Assembly: GCA_005240095.1 (NCBI GenBank)
Contig: SBAX01000346.1
Location: forward strand, 1-33,234
Source of the DNA: Phycisphaera mikurensis
GTDB lineage: Bacteria > Planctomycetota > Phycisphaerae > UBA1845
Length of the DNA stretch: 33,234 nt
Direction: 5' to 3'
This document shows positions 9,939 through 19,475 of the stretch, in pieces. The notes under the pieces are model-generated. The model was not told the origin of the DNA. It saw only the letters and a program-made list of their open reading frames with translations, and made no database searches. A program made the translations under genes and the position numbers. Positions within the stretch are counted from its first letter, which is position 1. Each line of letters opens with the position of its first letter.

Positions 9939-10883
9939 ATGCGACGGATCGCGGTGATCAATCAGAAGGGCGGCGTCGGAAAGACCACCACCACTGCCAA
10001 CCTCGGTGCGGCCCTCGCCAACAGCGGCTTGCGGGTTCTACTCGTCGATCTTGATCCCCAGGGGCATCTGACCCTGCATTTCGGCGTGGAGCTGTCTGAC
10101 GCTCAGACCAGCGTATACGACATTCTGACCTCTCAGACGCCGGTGAGCGAAGCCTTGGTCAAGGTGCGTGAGCGCATCGCGATCATCCCCGCGGACATCG
10201 ACCTCGCTGGAGCCGAGGCGGAACTGGTCAGCGTCACCGGTCGAGAAGTGTTGCTCCGCGAGGCCTTACAGCCCTTGGAAAACGATTTCGACGTGATGCT
10301 CATCGACTGCCCGCCGTCGCTGGGCGTGCTGACGGTGAACGCTCTCGTCGCGGCCACCGAAGTGCTCATTCCTCTGCAGGCACACTTCTTCGCTCTGCAG
10401 GGCCTCAGCAGGCTACTCGATACGGTGACCCTGGTTCGGCAGCGGATCAACCCGGCCTTGCACGTCGGCGGCGTAATCCTGTGCATGTACGAATCCGCGA
10501 CTCGCCTGGCCACGGAAGTGTGTGAGGACCTCGCCAAGTTCCTCGAGGCCGCCCGGGGGACGACCACCGCATGGTCCAACGCCCGGATCTATCAGACGGC
10601 GATCCGCCGCAACATCAAGCTCGCCGAGTCGTGCAGCTTCGGGCAGACCGTCTTTGACTACGCGCCGCGCAGCCACGGCGCCGTGGACTACGCCAAGCTC
10701 GCGGAAGAGATGCTGCAGGCCAACGGGCAGGCGCCGGCAGCGGCGGTCGCAGCGCCGCGTGCCAAGGCACGTGCCTCTGGTCCTGGCGATACAAAAGCGC
10801 TCGACGCTCAAGTCCTCCCGGCGGACGCGCCTGCGTCCCTTGGCAAGGTGGACAGCACCACGCCCCTGGCGGTGGCGTCCTAG
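9939..10883 (+). CDS. ParA family ATPase
   Basis: MRRIAVINQKGGVGKTTTTANLGAAL deviant Walker A, LLVDLDPQG, MLIDCPPSLGVLTVNAL; Ala/Pro-rich tail. Confidence 0.92.
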   Translation: MRRIAVINQKGGVGKTTTTANLGAALANSGLRVLLVDLDPQGHLTLHFGVELSDAQTSVYDILTSQTPVSEALVKVRERIAIIPADIDLAGAEAELVSVTGREVLLREALQPLENDFDVMLIDCPPSLGVLTVNALVAATEVLIPLQAHFFALQGLSRLLDTVTLVRQRINPALHVGGVILCMYESATRLATEVCEDLAKFLEAARGTTTAWSNARIYQTAIRRNIKLAESCSFGQTVFDYAPRSHGAVDYAKLAEEMLQANGQAPAAAVAAPRAKARASGPGDTKALDAQVLPADAPASLGKVDSTTPLAVAS

Positions 10884-10889
10884 TCGATC

Positions 10890-11312
10890 ATGCCGCCTGC
10901 CGATCTCTCATCCCGGCGGCGAAGGCGGCGTCTGGTCCTGTGGCTTACTTTCTGGGCGATCTCGTTCGCACTTACCCACACGCCTGTGGTTCCCGGCGGG
11001 CGGTTTCAGTTCGACTACGCCGACACCATCGCCCACAGCGTCCTGTATTTCGTGCTGACGCTGCTCGGCGGATGGTATCTCGCCAGTCGCGGAGCGCTGA
11101 CCCCGGGGTCGGTGCTGGCGTGGGCGGCGATTTACGCGGCCTATGGCGTCCTCGACGAATGGCTGCAGCAGTTTGTCCGGCGTTCCATGACCCTTTCGGA
11201 CTGGCTGGCGGACGTGGTGGGCGTGGTTCTGGCGAGCCTCTGGCTGCTGCGTTCCGCGACGCGAGCGAAGCTATCGCAGCATGCCGCGCCACCGGGTGTA
11301 ACGCCGCCTTAA
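10890..11312 (+). CDS. VanZ-like family membrane protein
   Basis: FDYADTIAHSVLYFVLTLLGGWYL ... YGVLDEWLQQFVRRSMTLSDWLADVVGVVLA. Confidence 0.8.
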   Translation: MPPADLSSRRRRRRLVLWLTFWAISFALTHTPVVPGGRFQFDYADTIAHSVLYFVLTLLGGWYLASRGALTPGSVLAWAAIYAAYGVLDEWLQQFVRRSMTLSDWLADVVGVVLASLWLLRSATRAKLSQHAAPPGVTPP

Positions 11313-11413
11313 CGAGGCCCTTGCGGAAGACCATCCCTCCTGACCGTCCCCTCAGGCTATGATAGGATACGGCGTCGCTTGAGTACGTCCCGCGTCCAAC
11401 GGCGGAGCATTTT

Positions 11414-12160
11414 ATGGCCAAGAAACGCACCGTAGTCGTCGTGGAGGATGAGGACGCGATCCGTCGCGGGATCGTGGATGCCCTGCACATCTCCGGTTTT
11501 GAGACGGTGGAGGCGGCCGACGGCATCACCGGCTTGCGCGAGGCTCGCCGCTCGGGCGTGGACCTCGTCCTGCTCGACCTTCTGCTGCCCAAGATGGACG
11601 GCTTCGACGTGCTCGCCGAGCTTCGTGTGACCCATCCGGTGCTGCCGGTGATCATCCTGACCGCCCGGGGCTCGGAAGATGATCGTGTCCGCGGCCTCCG
11701 CGCCGGGGCCGACGACTACGTGGTCAAGCCGTTCTCCGCCCGGGAGCTGCTGGCCCGCATTGACGCGGTGCTGCGGCGGACACCGGAGCGGCCGCAGCCC
11801 GTGGTCCGCATTACCGGCGGAGACATAGTCGTGGACTGCGCCCGGCGGGAAGTGATTCACGGAGATCGGGACCGCGTACCGCTGTCGGAAATGGAGGCCG
11901 AGATCCTGCAGCGCCTGGCCGCCCATAGCGGGCGCGTGGTGTCACGCGAAGAACTCCTGGCCTGCGTGTGGGGATTGCGTGAGGGCGGCGTCGAGACCCG
12001 GGCCATTGACATGCACATCACTCGCCTGCGTCAGAAGCTCTCCGGCGGCTCCACCGAGCCGTTGGATTGGATCGTCACCGTCCGCGGCAAGGGCTACATG
12101 CTCGGTCCAGGTTTGCAGCTCACTACGGAGGACGCCGCGGCGGCGCCGAAGTCGCCATGA
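11414..12160 (+). CDS. OmpR/PhoB-type response regulator
   Basis: VVEDEDAIRRGIVDAL, LLDLLLPKMDGFDVL, VKPFSARELLARI; winged-helix C-terminus MHITRLRQKL. Confidence 0.93.
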   Translation: MAKKRTVVVVEDEDAIRRGIVDALHISGFETVEAADGITGLREARRSGVDLVLLDLLLPKMDGFDVLAELRVTHPVLPVIILTARGSEDDRVRGLRAGADDYVVKPFSARELLARIDAVLRRTPERPQPVVRITGGDIVVDCARREVIHGDRDRVPLSEMEAEILQRLAAHSGRVVSREELLACVWGLREGGVETRAIDMHITRLRQKLSGGSTEPLDWIVTVRGKGYMLGPGLQLTTEDAAAAPKSP

Positions 12161-14031
12161 CCAGCGCCAAGAAGAGCGCTTTAGCCGCGGTTGCTCTGTT
12201 CGTGTTGATCGCCGCGGTCGTGCTGGGCGGCATGACTTGGGCGACCATCTCCAGCTACGAACTGGCCAAGAAAAACGTCGCCGAAGAACACGTCAACCTG
12301 GTGGACAGCGCGCGGCTGCGCATCGAGAGCCATGTCCAGGGCATCCTGAACTCTGAAGCGTCGCGCCCCTACGCCGACTATCTGGACGAACACGCCGTGC
12401 GGCCCGGGTTCGTGGTGACGCGTGATCGGCGAGAATTGGAGGCGATGTATGCCGTGGTGGCATCGCCGGTGGCCGAGTCCAAGCCTCGATACGACTGGGT
12501 GGAGCTCTACTTTCAGGTTGACGAGGACCGGCGGCTTTCCTCCCCACAGCTTACCGCCGAGGATGAGCGCCGAGGCATGGTGAGTGCTGGGGCGGAGCCG
12601 TGGCAGCGCCGCGCCGCCGAGACCTGGGCCTGGTTCCATCGCATGTATTCCGGGATCGACTTTCACGGCCGCGTGAGCGAGGCGCTCTGCGGCGAGGACG
12701 TGCTGCCCGCGCGCCCGGGCGTGGAGCCCAAGGAGCTCGTCGCGCTTCGTCAGGAGGCTTCAGACAAGCGCGGGTTTCGGCGCAGCTCCGTAGCGGAGTC
12801 GCAAAAGGGCTATCTGCCGCCCGAGGACTGTGTTTCCGAGCAGATTGTGAAGGCCGCCATTCGGGGATTGCCGCTGACCATCGAGGGCGAGGCTGAGGAG
12901 ACATCTTCGCCTCTGAGCACCGTACAGATCGGCCCCTTCGCCCCGCCTTTCTGGGTCGAGGCGGGACCGCAGCGAGGGCTGAAACTGGCATTCGTTCGGG
13001 AGTGTCGTGTCGATGCCGACGTCATCTACCAGGGGTTCGTCGCCGACTGGGAACGCCTCAAGCCCGAACTGCTAAAGTTGATCAGCGTTCCTTTCCCGGA
13101 CGCCGACCTTCGGCCCGTGCCCAACGACGTGCGGCTGGATGACGAGGTCAGCGCCATGAAGCTTCACGCCTTGCCCGTCGTGCTCGATGTGCCGGACATC
13201 CCTGGTGGAACCAGCGCTGCGGCGTGGCGGTCGGTGCGCGGGGTGCTGGTGATTTCCTGGACTGCGGCGGTGGCCGTGCTTGTCGTGGCCGGTTGGGGAG
13301 TGCGAAACCTCGTCGCCCTCACCGAGCGGCGCCTGCAGTTCGCATATGCCGTCACCCATGAACTGCGCACGCCGCTGACGACCTTTCGGCTGTATTCCGA
13401 CATGCTGTCCGCCGGCCTCGTGCCGGACCCGTCCAAGCAGGAATACCTCGACACACTTAACCGGGAGTCCCAGCGGCTTTCAAGCCTCGTGGAATCCGTG
13501 TTGGAGTATGCCCGGCTGGAGAATCAGAAGGTCAAGCTGCACGTGACGCAGACGGACGCCGCCTCACTCATGCGCGCGGTGGGGGAGACCGTGCAGCGAC
13601 GCTGCGAGAAGAACGACGTGCAGGGCGCCACGTCCAGCAAGATCGCCGCCGAACATCGCCTGAGTACCGACGTGAACTTGGTCAACCAGATCGCCGCCGT
13701 GCTGGTCGATAACGCCTGCCGTCATGCCCGCTCGTCCACGGAGCCGAAGGTGAAAGTGGAGCTCGGAGCGGACAACGGGCGGCTGCATTTAGACGTGGTG
13801 GACTCCGGACCGGGCGTGGACTTGGCTGACTCTCGACGGATCTTCCGGCCCTTCCGCCGCGGGAAAGATGCGGACGCGTCCGCCCGCGGTGGCATCGGCT
13901 TAGGGCTCGCCCTGGCCCGAAACTGGGCGTCGCTGCTCGGTGGGCGCCTCGATCTCGTCGCCCGCCACGATCCTCAGCTCGGCGGGGCACACTTCCGTTT
14001 GTCGATTCCCGCCCATCACAAGGTCACGTAG
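12157..14031 (+). CDS. Membrane sensor histidine kinase
   Basis: ATGA overlap with RR; N-term TM, large extracytoplasmic region, second TM, H-box VTHELRTPLTTFRLYSDML, N/G boxes. Confidence 0.92.
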   Translation: MTSAKKSALAAVALFVLIAAVVLGGMTWATISSYELAKKNVAEEHVNLVDSARLRIESHVQGILNSEASRPYADYLDEHAVRPGFVVTRDRRELEAMYAVVASPVAESKPRYDWVELYFQVDEDRRLSSPQLTAEDERRGMVSAGAEPWQRRAAETWAWFHRMYSGIDFHGRVSEALCGEDVLPARPGVEPKELVALRQEASDKRGFRRSSVAESQKGYLPPEDCVSEQIVKAAIRGLPLTIEGEAEETSSPLSTVQIGPFAPPFWVEAGPQRGLKLAFVRECRVDADVIYQGFVADWERLKPELLKLISVPFPDADLRPVPNDVRLDDEVSAMKLHALPVVLDVPDIPGGTSAAAWRSVRGVLVISWTAAVAVLVVAGWGVRNLVALTERRLQFAYAVTHELRTPLTTFRLYSDMLSAGLVPDPSKQEYLDTLNRESQRLSSLVESVLEYARLENQKVKLHVTQTDAASLMRAVGETVQRRCEKNDVQGATSSKIAAEHRLSTDVNLVNQIAAVLVDNACRHARSSTEPKVKVELGADNGRLHLDVVDSGPGVDLADSRRIFRPFRRGKDADASARGGIGLGLALARNWASLLGGRLDLVARHDPQLGGAHFRLSIPAHHKVT

Positions 14032-14046
14032 GCCGGTCGGGGCGAA

Positions 14047-15186
14047 TCAGTTGAGACGTCGACCATCGGAATCCGCGGCGAATAAGTGAACGTGGGTCGG
14101 GTCGAACGAGAAGCCTACGCGATCGCCCAGTGTGCCTTCGTACGGACGTGGCGTCCGAGCCAGAAACGTGATCCCGGTTGGGGTAGCCAGCTGCACGTTG
14201 GCGACGTCGCCCAGGGGTTCGATGTCGCGGACGACAGCCTCGCCAGCAGGCGCGCTGATGAGCCCAGCCGCTCCACCTCCGATGGTGATGTGCTGCGGTC
14301 GGATGCCCAGCACCACCGGTCCCGGGGGCGGCGCCGGGGCAAGCCGGCCGAGGCCGATCCGCCCGATAGGCCCCTCGAACGTCGTGTCGCCGGCGCCGCC
14401 TCGCAGTATCCCCGTGAACATGTTCATGGGAGGGCTGCCGATGAAGCAGGCGACAAAGCGGTCTGCCGGCTTGCGGTAGACCTCCAAAGGATCCCCGACC
14501 TGGTGCAGGATACCTGCGTTCATCACCGCGATGCGATCGCCGAGGGTCATAGCCTCTTCCTGATCGTGGGTGACGTGGATCGTTGTCGTACCCAACTCCC
14601 GGTGCAGGGCCTTCAATTGTCCCCGCATGGATAGTCTTTGGCCCGGATCGAGACTGGACAGCGGTTCATCGAAGAGAAACACTTGCGGCTTGCGGACGAC
14701 GGCCCGGCCCAATGCGACGCGTTGCCTCTCCCCACCGGACAGAGAGCCCGGACGGCGATCGAGCAGGTGAGCGATCCCCAACGTGGCGGCGGCTTGACCG
14801 ACCTTGCGGCGGATTTCATCGCCCGGCGTGCCGCGCATCTTCAGGCCGAAGGCAAGGTTCTTGAAAACGGTCATGTGGGGATACAGGGCGTGGTTCTGGA
14901 ACACCATGGCCACGTCGCGGTCGCGGGGCGCAACCTGGTTGACGATCCGCTCGCCGATGCGGATTTCGCCGCGCGAGGGGGCCTGCAATCCGGCGATGAC
15001 GCGCAGCGTGGTGGTTTTTCCGCAGCCCGACGGCCCCACGAGAACCATAAGCTCGCCGTCGCCGACGGACAGGTCAAGGTCGCGCAGGGCGTGAATGACG
15101 CCGCCCCGGGTACGAAACGTGCAGCTCACTCGCGTCAGGGTTACGTTGGGCACGTTGCCAGCTTCTATCTCAAGGACGGCAAGCAT
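14047..15186 (-). CDS. ABC transporter ATP-binding protein (UgpC/MalK-like)
   Basis: VGPSGCGKTTTLRVIAGL, LSGGERQRVALGRAVVRKPQVFLFDEPLSSLD, C-terminal TOBE-like region. Start uncertain. Confidence 0.9.
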   Translation of the reverse strand: MLAVLEIEAGNVPNVTLTRVSCTFRTRGGVIHALRDLDLSVGDGELMVLVGPSGCGKTTTLRVIAGLQAPSRGEIRIGERIVNQVAPRDRDVAMVFQNHALYPHMTVFKNLAFGLKMRGTPGDEIRRKVGQAAATLGIAHLLDRRPGSLSGGERQRVALGRAVVRKPQVFLFDEPLSSLDPGQRLSMRGQLKALHRELGTTTIHVTHDQEEAMTLGDRIAVMNAGILHQVGDPLEVYRKPADRFVACFIGSPPMNMFTGILRGGAGDTTFEGPIGRIGLGRLAPAPPPGPVVLGIRPQHITIGGGAAGLISAPAGEAVVRDIEPLGDVANVQLATPTGITFLARTPRPYEGTLGDRVGFSFDPTHVHLFAADSDGRRLN

Positions 15187-15312
15187 TCAATGGACCCGGG
15201 CGGGCCCAACTGGCGGCGATACTTGCGGCAAGGTGGACCGGCCGGTTAGTGTATGCCCATGGCTGTGGCCAATTCGATTCGGTGAAGGTCCAGCGTCGGG
15301 GAAGCGCGATCC

Positions 15313-16431
15313 ATGCCCGAAGAAGTATTCGATGTCGCTATCGTCGGCGCTGGTCCCGCCGGATCGACGGCCGCGACGGTGCTGGGGCGTAAGGGATATT
15401 CCATCGCCCTGATCGACCGCGCCCAATTCCCGCGCCCGGTGGCGTGCGCGGGCTGGGTCAGCTCCAAAGTCGAAGGGCTTCTTGGAGACCTGGGTCTCTC
15501 CGCTAATGGCGTCCTCGAGCAACCCTTCCGTGATGTCACCTTCTACAACGCTGACTTCACCAAGACCGCCAAGCCGCGGGTAGAAACGACTGTCGGTTAC
15601 GTTGTCGAGCGCTCCCGGTTCGACAACGCCCTGGTCAAGGCGGCCGAGCAACATGGAGCTACCGCTTTCCTGGGGAGCGGCGCCGCGGACATCCGGCTTC
15701 AGGAGTCCAGCGTCGTCGTAACCCTCGCGGATCGCCGCAAGGTCACCGGACGCCTGCTCATGCTCGCTTCCGGGCGCGGATCGGACCTGCTGGATCGGGT
15801 GGGGTTTCCGCGATACCCCGGAACGAATCCTCTGTGGACGGCCCAGGTGGAAGCGCCGCTGGCCCCGCCCACCGGCCCGGCGGAGCCGCGAGTGACCATC
15901 GTCCTGGGTCTTGATAGTGGGCCGAGCTTCGGGCTTTGCTGCCTCACGGCCAATCGCGCCGTCGTCAACGTGAACTGGGCGGGCGACCGCGACCGGGCCA
16001 TCCCCATGCTGGTCGAGCTGTGCAAGGCCGCCCTTCGCGAAAAAGTCATCCCCGTGGACCTGACCAAGGCAGCCAGGACCGCGACGCTCATCCGTAGCCC
16101 TGCGTCGGCGGCGCTGGACATGGATTCGCACGTGGCCAAGCACACTCTGCTGATCGGCGATGCCGGGGGGTTTATTTCCGCGGCCAGCAACGAAGGGATT
16201 TATCCGGCGATGTGGTCGGCCAAGCTCGCCGCCAAGGCCATCGACGCCGCCCTCCAGAGCGACGTCAGCCAGGACCAACTGATGTCCTTCGACACCCTCT
16301 GGCGCACACAGATGGCCGACCACCTGCGCTCGCCGCACACCGACATCCGCTTCCTCCTGCCGCTGATCTTCCAGAACCAGCCCATGGCCGACCGCATGGC
16401 CGCGGCCTTCTTCTATGGCGAGAATCTGTGA
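15313..16431 (+). CDS. FAD-dependent oxidoreductase, geranylgeranyl reductase-like
   Basis: FDVAIVGAGPAGSTAATVLGRKGYSIALID and LLIGDAGGFISAASNEGIYPAMWSAKLAA. Confidence 0.85.
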   Translation: MPEEVFDVAIVGAGPAGSTAATVLGRKGYSIALIDRAQFPRPVACAGWVSSKVEGLLGDLGLSANGVLEQPFRDVTFYNADFTKTAKPRVETTVGYVVERSRFDNALVKAAEQHGATAFLGSGAADIRLQESSVVVTLADRRKVTGRLLMLASGRGSDLLDRVGFPRYPGTNPLWTAQVEAPLAPPTGPAEPRVTIVLGLDSGPSFGLCCLTANRAVVNVNWAGDRDRAIPMLVELCKAALREKVIPVDLTKAARTATLIRSPASAALDMDSHVAKHTLLIGDAGGFISAASNEGIYPAMWSAKLAAKAIDAALQSDVSQDQLMSFDTLWRTQMADHLRSPHTDIRFLLPLIFQNQPMADRMAAAFFYGENL

Positions 16432-16652
16432 TCGTTCCGGCGCGAACGCCATCTCTATTGGATGTCGTGGCTGTCCTGAATCCGCCCGAAGGCGACGGCG
16501 TCGAGGTTGGTGATGTCGGAACCGTCGTCGAGGTGCTGCCACCGGATGGTCTTGAAGTAGAGTTCATCGATTCCGAGGGACATACTCGCTGCGTTGCAAC
16601 TCTCCGCGTGAGCGACGTACTCGTTTTGAATCGCGAACGGACGCCCTTGTAA
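16428..16652 (+). CDS. DUF4926-like small protein (74 aa)
   Basis: GTG start overlapping the upstream TGA; LLDVVAVLNPPEGDGVEVGDVGTVVEVLPPDGLEVEFIDSEGHT. Confidence 0.6.
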   Translation: MIVPARTPSLLDVVAVLNPPEGDGVEVGDVGTVVEVLPPDGLEVEFIDSEGHTRCVATLRVSDVLVLNRERTPL

Positions 16653-16670
16653 CGGCCGTATGCACGGGGC

Positions 16671-17576
16671 CTAGGGCTCAAGGATTGCAAACCCGCCAGT
16701 CGTGGTGAGCTGCCGATAGAGTTCGCTCAGCCGAGTGGTCATCGGCCCAACGCGACCATTGCCGATGGTACGGCCGTCCACTTTCACGACGGCGGCCAGT
16801 TCCCCCATCGTGCCGCTGCAGAACATCTCCGCGGCGCGATAGACCTCGGTGAGCGACAGATCGCGCACTTCGTGGGCAATACCATGCTCGCGGCAGAGCT
16901 CCAGGATCGTGGCACGGGTGATGCCCTCCGGGCAGGCCACGGTGCGCGGCGTAAGCACGACGCCGCCGTGGACGAGGAATACGTGCGTGGCGTTGGTCTC
17001 GGCCACGAACCCGCGGGCGTCGAGCATGAGGGCGTCGTCGGCCCCGGCGTTGTTGGCCTCGATCTTGGCCAGGATCGAGGGCAGCAGGTTGGCATGGTGA
17101 ATCTTGGGATCCAGACAGTCCGGTGGGGAGCGGCGCACGCTGGAGGTGATCAGCGTCAAGCCGGACTTGTCGTACACAGGGGGCTTGTGCTCGGCGAGCA
17201 CGATGAGCGTGGGGCCGGACTGGTTGAGCCGGGGGTCCATGCCGGATGTGATCTTCACCCCGCGGGTGAGGGTCAGGCGAATGTGCGCGCCGTCGCGCAT
17301 CTGATTGGCCAGCAGCGTGCGGCGGATCTGCTCGATGATCTCCTCGTGGGAGGGAATCTGCGCAAACGCCAATGCCAACGCCGAGCTTCGCAGGCGATCT
17401 AGATGTTCGATGAGCTTGAAGATGCGCCCGTTGTAGAGCCGCAGCCCCTCCCACACCGCATCGCCGCCCTGCACCGCGGAGTCGAACGGGCTGACCCCGG
17501 CCTCATTGCGATGCACCAGGCGCCCATTGATGTTCACCATCAAGTCGGCGTTCTTGGGATTGAAGGTCTGAAGCAT
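16671..17576 (-). CDS. Branched-chain aminotransferase-like PLP enzyme (fold type IV)
   Basis: VSPFDSAVQGGDAVWEGLRLYNGRIFKLIEHLDRL, DPKIHHANLLPSILAKIEANNAGADDALMLDARGFVAETNATHVFLV, GITRATILELCREHGI. Confidence 0.9.
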   Translation of the reverse strand: MLQTFNPKNADLMVNINGRLVHRNEAGVSPFDSAVQGGDAVWEGLRLYNGRIFKLIEHLDRLRSSALALAFAQIPSHEEIIEQIRRTLLANQMRDGAHIRLTLTRGVKITSGMDPRLNQSGPTLIVLAEHKPPVYDKSGLTLITSSVRRSPPDCLDPKIHHANLLPSILAKIEANNAGADDALMLDARGFVAETNATHVFLVHGGVVLTPRTVACPEGITRATILELCREHGIAHEVRDLSLTEVYRAAEMFCSGTMGELAAVVKVDGRTIGNGRVGPMTTRLSELYRQLTTTGGFAILEP

Positions 17577-17620
17577 TGTCGCGTCTGATCCCTCCACCCA
17601 ATGGGGAGAGCTTTCACCTG

Positions 17621-18070
17621 CTACGGAACGCCGCTGCGCGGGAAGCCCATGTCCCTCCACTTCCGCGTCTCTACAAACTGATCAAGGTGGCCTATGTTGT
17701 CCGTGGCAACGATAGCACCGGCGAACTTGGCCTGCGCCGCCAAGATCGCGTCCCCATCCAATGCGTGCTTATCAGCTGTCGGCTTGCCATGCTGCCTCGC
17801 TTGAGCCCACAATCTCGCCGCCTCGAGCATCATCGAGGTTTCGATGGGCAGATACGTAAGCTCGCTCTTGATTTGATCGAGACGTTGAAGGCTCTCATGT
17901 AGCCCCTCCAGAATCAGGTTCCGGCGAAGCTCGTAGTCGGCAATCTCGGGCACGATAACCTCACAATCGGCCCTGAGCATGGCAATGAACCACTGCGCCG
18001 TCGCCTTCGCTGCCCTCGGGTGCGCCACTTCCCCAAGCGGCCCAGTATCGAGGAGGATGCGTTCACTCAC
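17621..18070 (-). CDS. PIN-domain nuclease (VapC-like)
   Basis: MSERILLDTGPLGEVAHP ... VPEIADYELRRNLI ... DGDAILAAQAKFAGAIVATDNIGHL: spaced acidic residues of a PIN fold. GTG start. Confidence 0.8.
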   Translation of the reverse strand: MSERILLDTGPLGEVAHPRAAKATAQWFIAMLRADCEVIVPEIADYELRRNLILEGLHESLQRLDQIKSELTYLPIETSMMLEAARLWAQARQHGKPTADKHALDGDAILAAQAKFAGAIVATDNIGHLDQFVETRKWRDMGFPRSGVP

Positions 18071-18488
18071 TGAATCGCTTCCTAGCGGAGGTGCGTGACT
18101 CTTCGATTCTTGCCTTCAGCGTTGGCCACACTCTCTCGTCGTAGCCCGAATCGTCGGCAAGCCAAGACTCGATGAGAGCGATCAGCCTTCTACGTCTTTC
18201 CTGCCGCGACGAAGCCTTCTGCTCTGCCCGTGGTCCGCCTGGCCGAGGTTCAAGAGGCTGGAAAAACCCCCTCGTGACGGTTGCCAGCCTTGGGCCCCCG
18301 TTGATGAGTTCAATGTAACCGCGCAGCAACGAAGCCGGCGAGGCGTCGACCGCCGGCGCGGATCGGCGTCGAGCCGGCCCGTGCCCAACCAAGAAGTAAA
18401 AAGCCTGCGGCGTGGTCGTCGAGCCCTGCTCGCCTTGGCTGAACTCATCTGAGAAGCTCTGCGTTGTCGTGGTCCGTTGGTCGATCAC
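18063..18488 (-). CDS. Unknown 141-aa protein, candidate antitoxin or adaptor
   Basis: GTG start overlapping the upstream TGA by 4 nt, 8-nt overlap with the PIN gene; RRRRLIALIESWLADDSGYDERVWPTLKARIEESRTSARKRF tail. Confidence 0.6.
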   Translation of the reverse strand: MIDQRTTTTQSFSDEFSQGEQGSTTTPQAFYFLVGHGPARRRSAPAVDASPASLLRGYIELINGGPRLATVTRGFFQPLEPRPGGPRAEQKASSRQERRRRLIALIESWLADDSGYDERVWPTLKARIEESRTSARKRFSE

Positions 18489-19333
18489 ACGTTCTTCCTT
18501 TTCCAGAACTCCTTCTGAATCCGCTCATGCGTCAGGTCGGCAAAACCCCGCACGATCCACTCTCGACCTTGCTGAAACCACTCGCGAATCGCATCATCGT
18601 CCAAACTGCGCGGAACACCCCGAGCCGTTAATTCGCACAGTAGAACCGGTTTCATGTCCCTTCGCCTCAGCGCGTGTCGCACTGACACATGAAGGCGACC
18701 GGAAAGCCCGGGCATCAGGAAGCTGAGCTTCCAGGTCGCAGATTCCGGCGTCGGAAGGAATGATCTTTGCGTCCGCCATTCGACATCCGGAAAAACGTGG
18801 CCGATGGTTGCGACGCCGTCCCAGCCCTCCCCTTGGACGATGTGGTTGATATACGTCACCTCAAGCTGGTTGATCTGGGGCGTTCCGACCTTATCGTCCC
18901 GGCAGAATCTGCGGAATCTCTCCCACGCCGACCAGAACCTCTTGAAGACCTCTGGAAAGTGCGGATAAACATCCGTTTCTTGTTGCTTGCGCCAATTGTG
19001 GAGGAAGCGATCACTCTGCACTTGAAGCAACCAACACGGCGTTTGATGAACGAAAAACATTCTCGGCAACGGAGGAGCACTCGATAGCTCAATGCGTGGT
19101 TCCTCGGTCGCCAGCTCGCCGAAGCGTTCGATTATCTGGGCGAGCGGCGCTTGTTGTTCACATGCAGGGTAGTCCTCCTTGACACGCTGCCACAGCAAAC
19201 CAAACGCTGTTGCCAGGAAGCCTTCCAGGGGCGCGAACTGCAAGCCGCAAACGACCTCGATCACCGGCGGGACCTCGTAATCCGGTAGCCGATTCAGCGA
19301 TGTTACAGCCATTGGGAACCGTCGAACCTCCAT
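18485..19333 (-). CDS. TIGR04255-like family protein
   Basis: YEVPPVIEVVCGLQFAPLEGFLATAFGLLWQRVKEDYPACEQQAPL ... LEVTYINHIVQGEGW ... hallmark architecture as I recall it; start at 19333 or 19312. Confidence 0.7.
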   Translation of the reverse strand: MEVRRFPMAVTSLNRLPDYEVPPVIEVVCGLQFAPLEGFLATAFGLLWQRVKEDYPACEQQAPLAQIIERFGELATEEPRIELSSAPPLPRMFFVHQTPCWLLQVQSDRFLHNWRKQQETDVYPHFPEVFKRFWSAWERFRRFCRDDKVGTPQINQLEVTYINHIVQGEGWDGVATIGHVFPDVEWRTQRSFLPTPESATWKLSFLMPGLSGRLHVSVRHALRRRDMKPVLLCELTARGVPRSLDDDAIREWFQQGREWIVRGFADLTHERIQKEFWKRKNV

Positions 19334-19475
19334 TTGCGGGCCTTTGTTCTCACCCGTCCAGCCGCTTCTTGGTTGAACAAGCCGCCCAACTCCTAAGCAT
19401 ATTCTAATCGAGCGATCGTATCCACGGACCGCCGCCTCTCGCACGTCCCGAGGTTCATCGGGCCCGTGCGCAAGG

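Noticed and set aside
8660-10054. 464-aa plus-strand ORF
   Set aside because: Antisense to the pseudopilin gene and out of frame with parA; no domain evidence.
15187-16542. 451-aa minus-strand ORF
   Set aside because: Antisense shadow of the FAD oxidoreductase; no recognisable domain and high-GC codon artefact.
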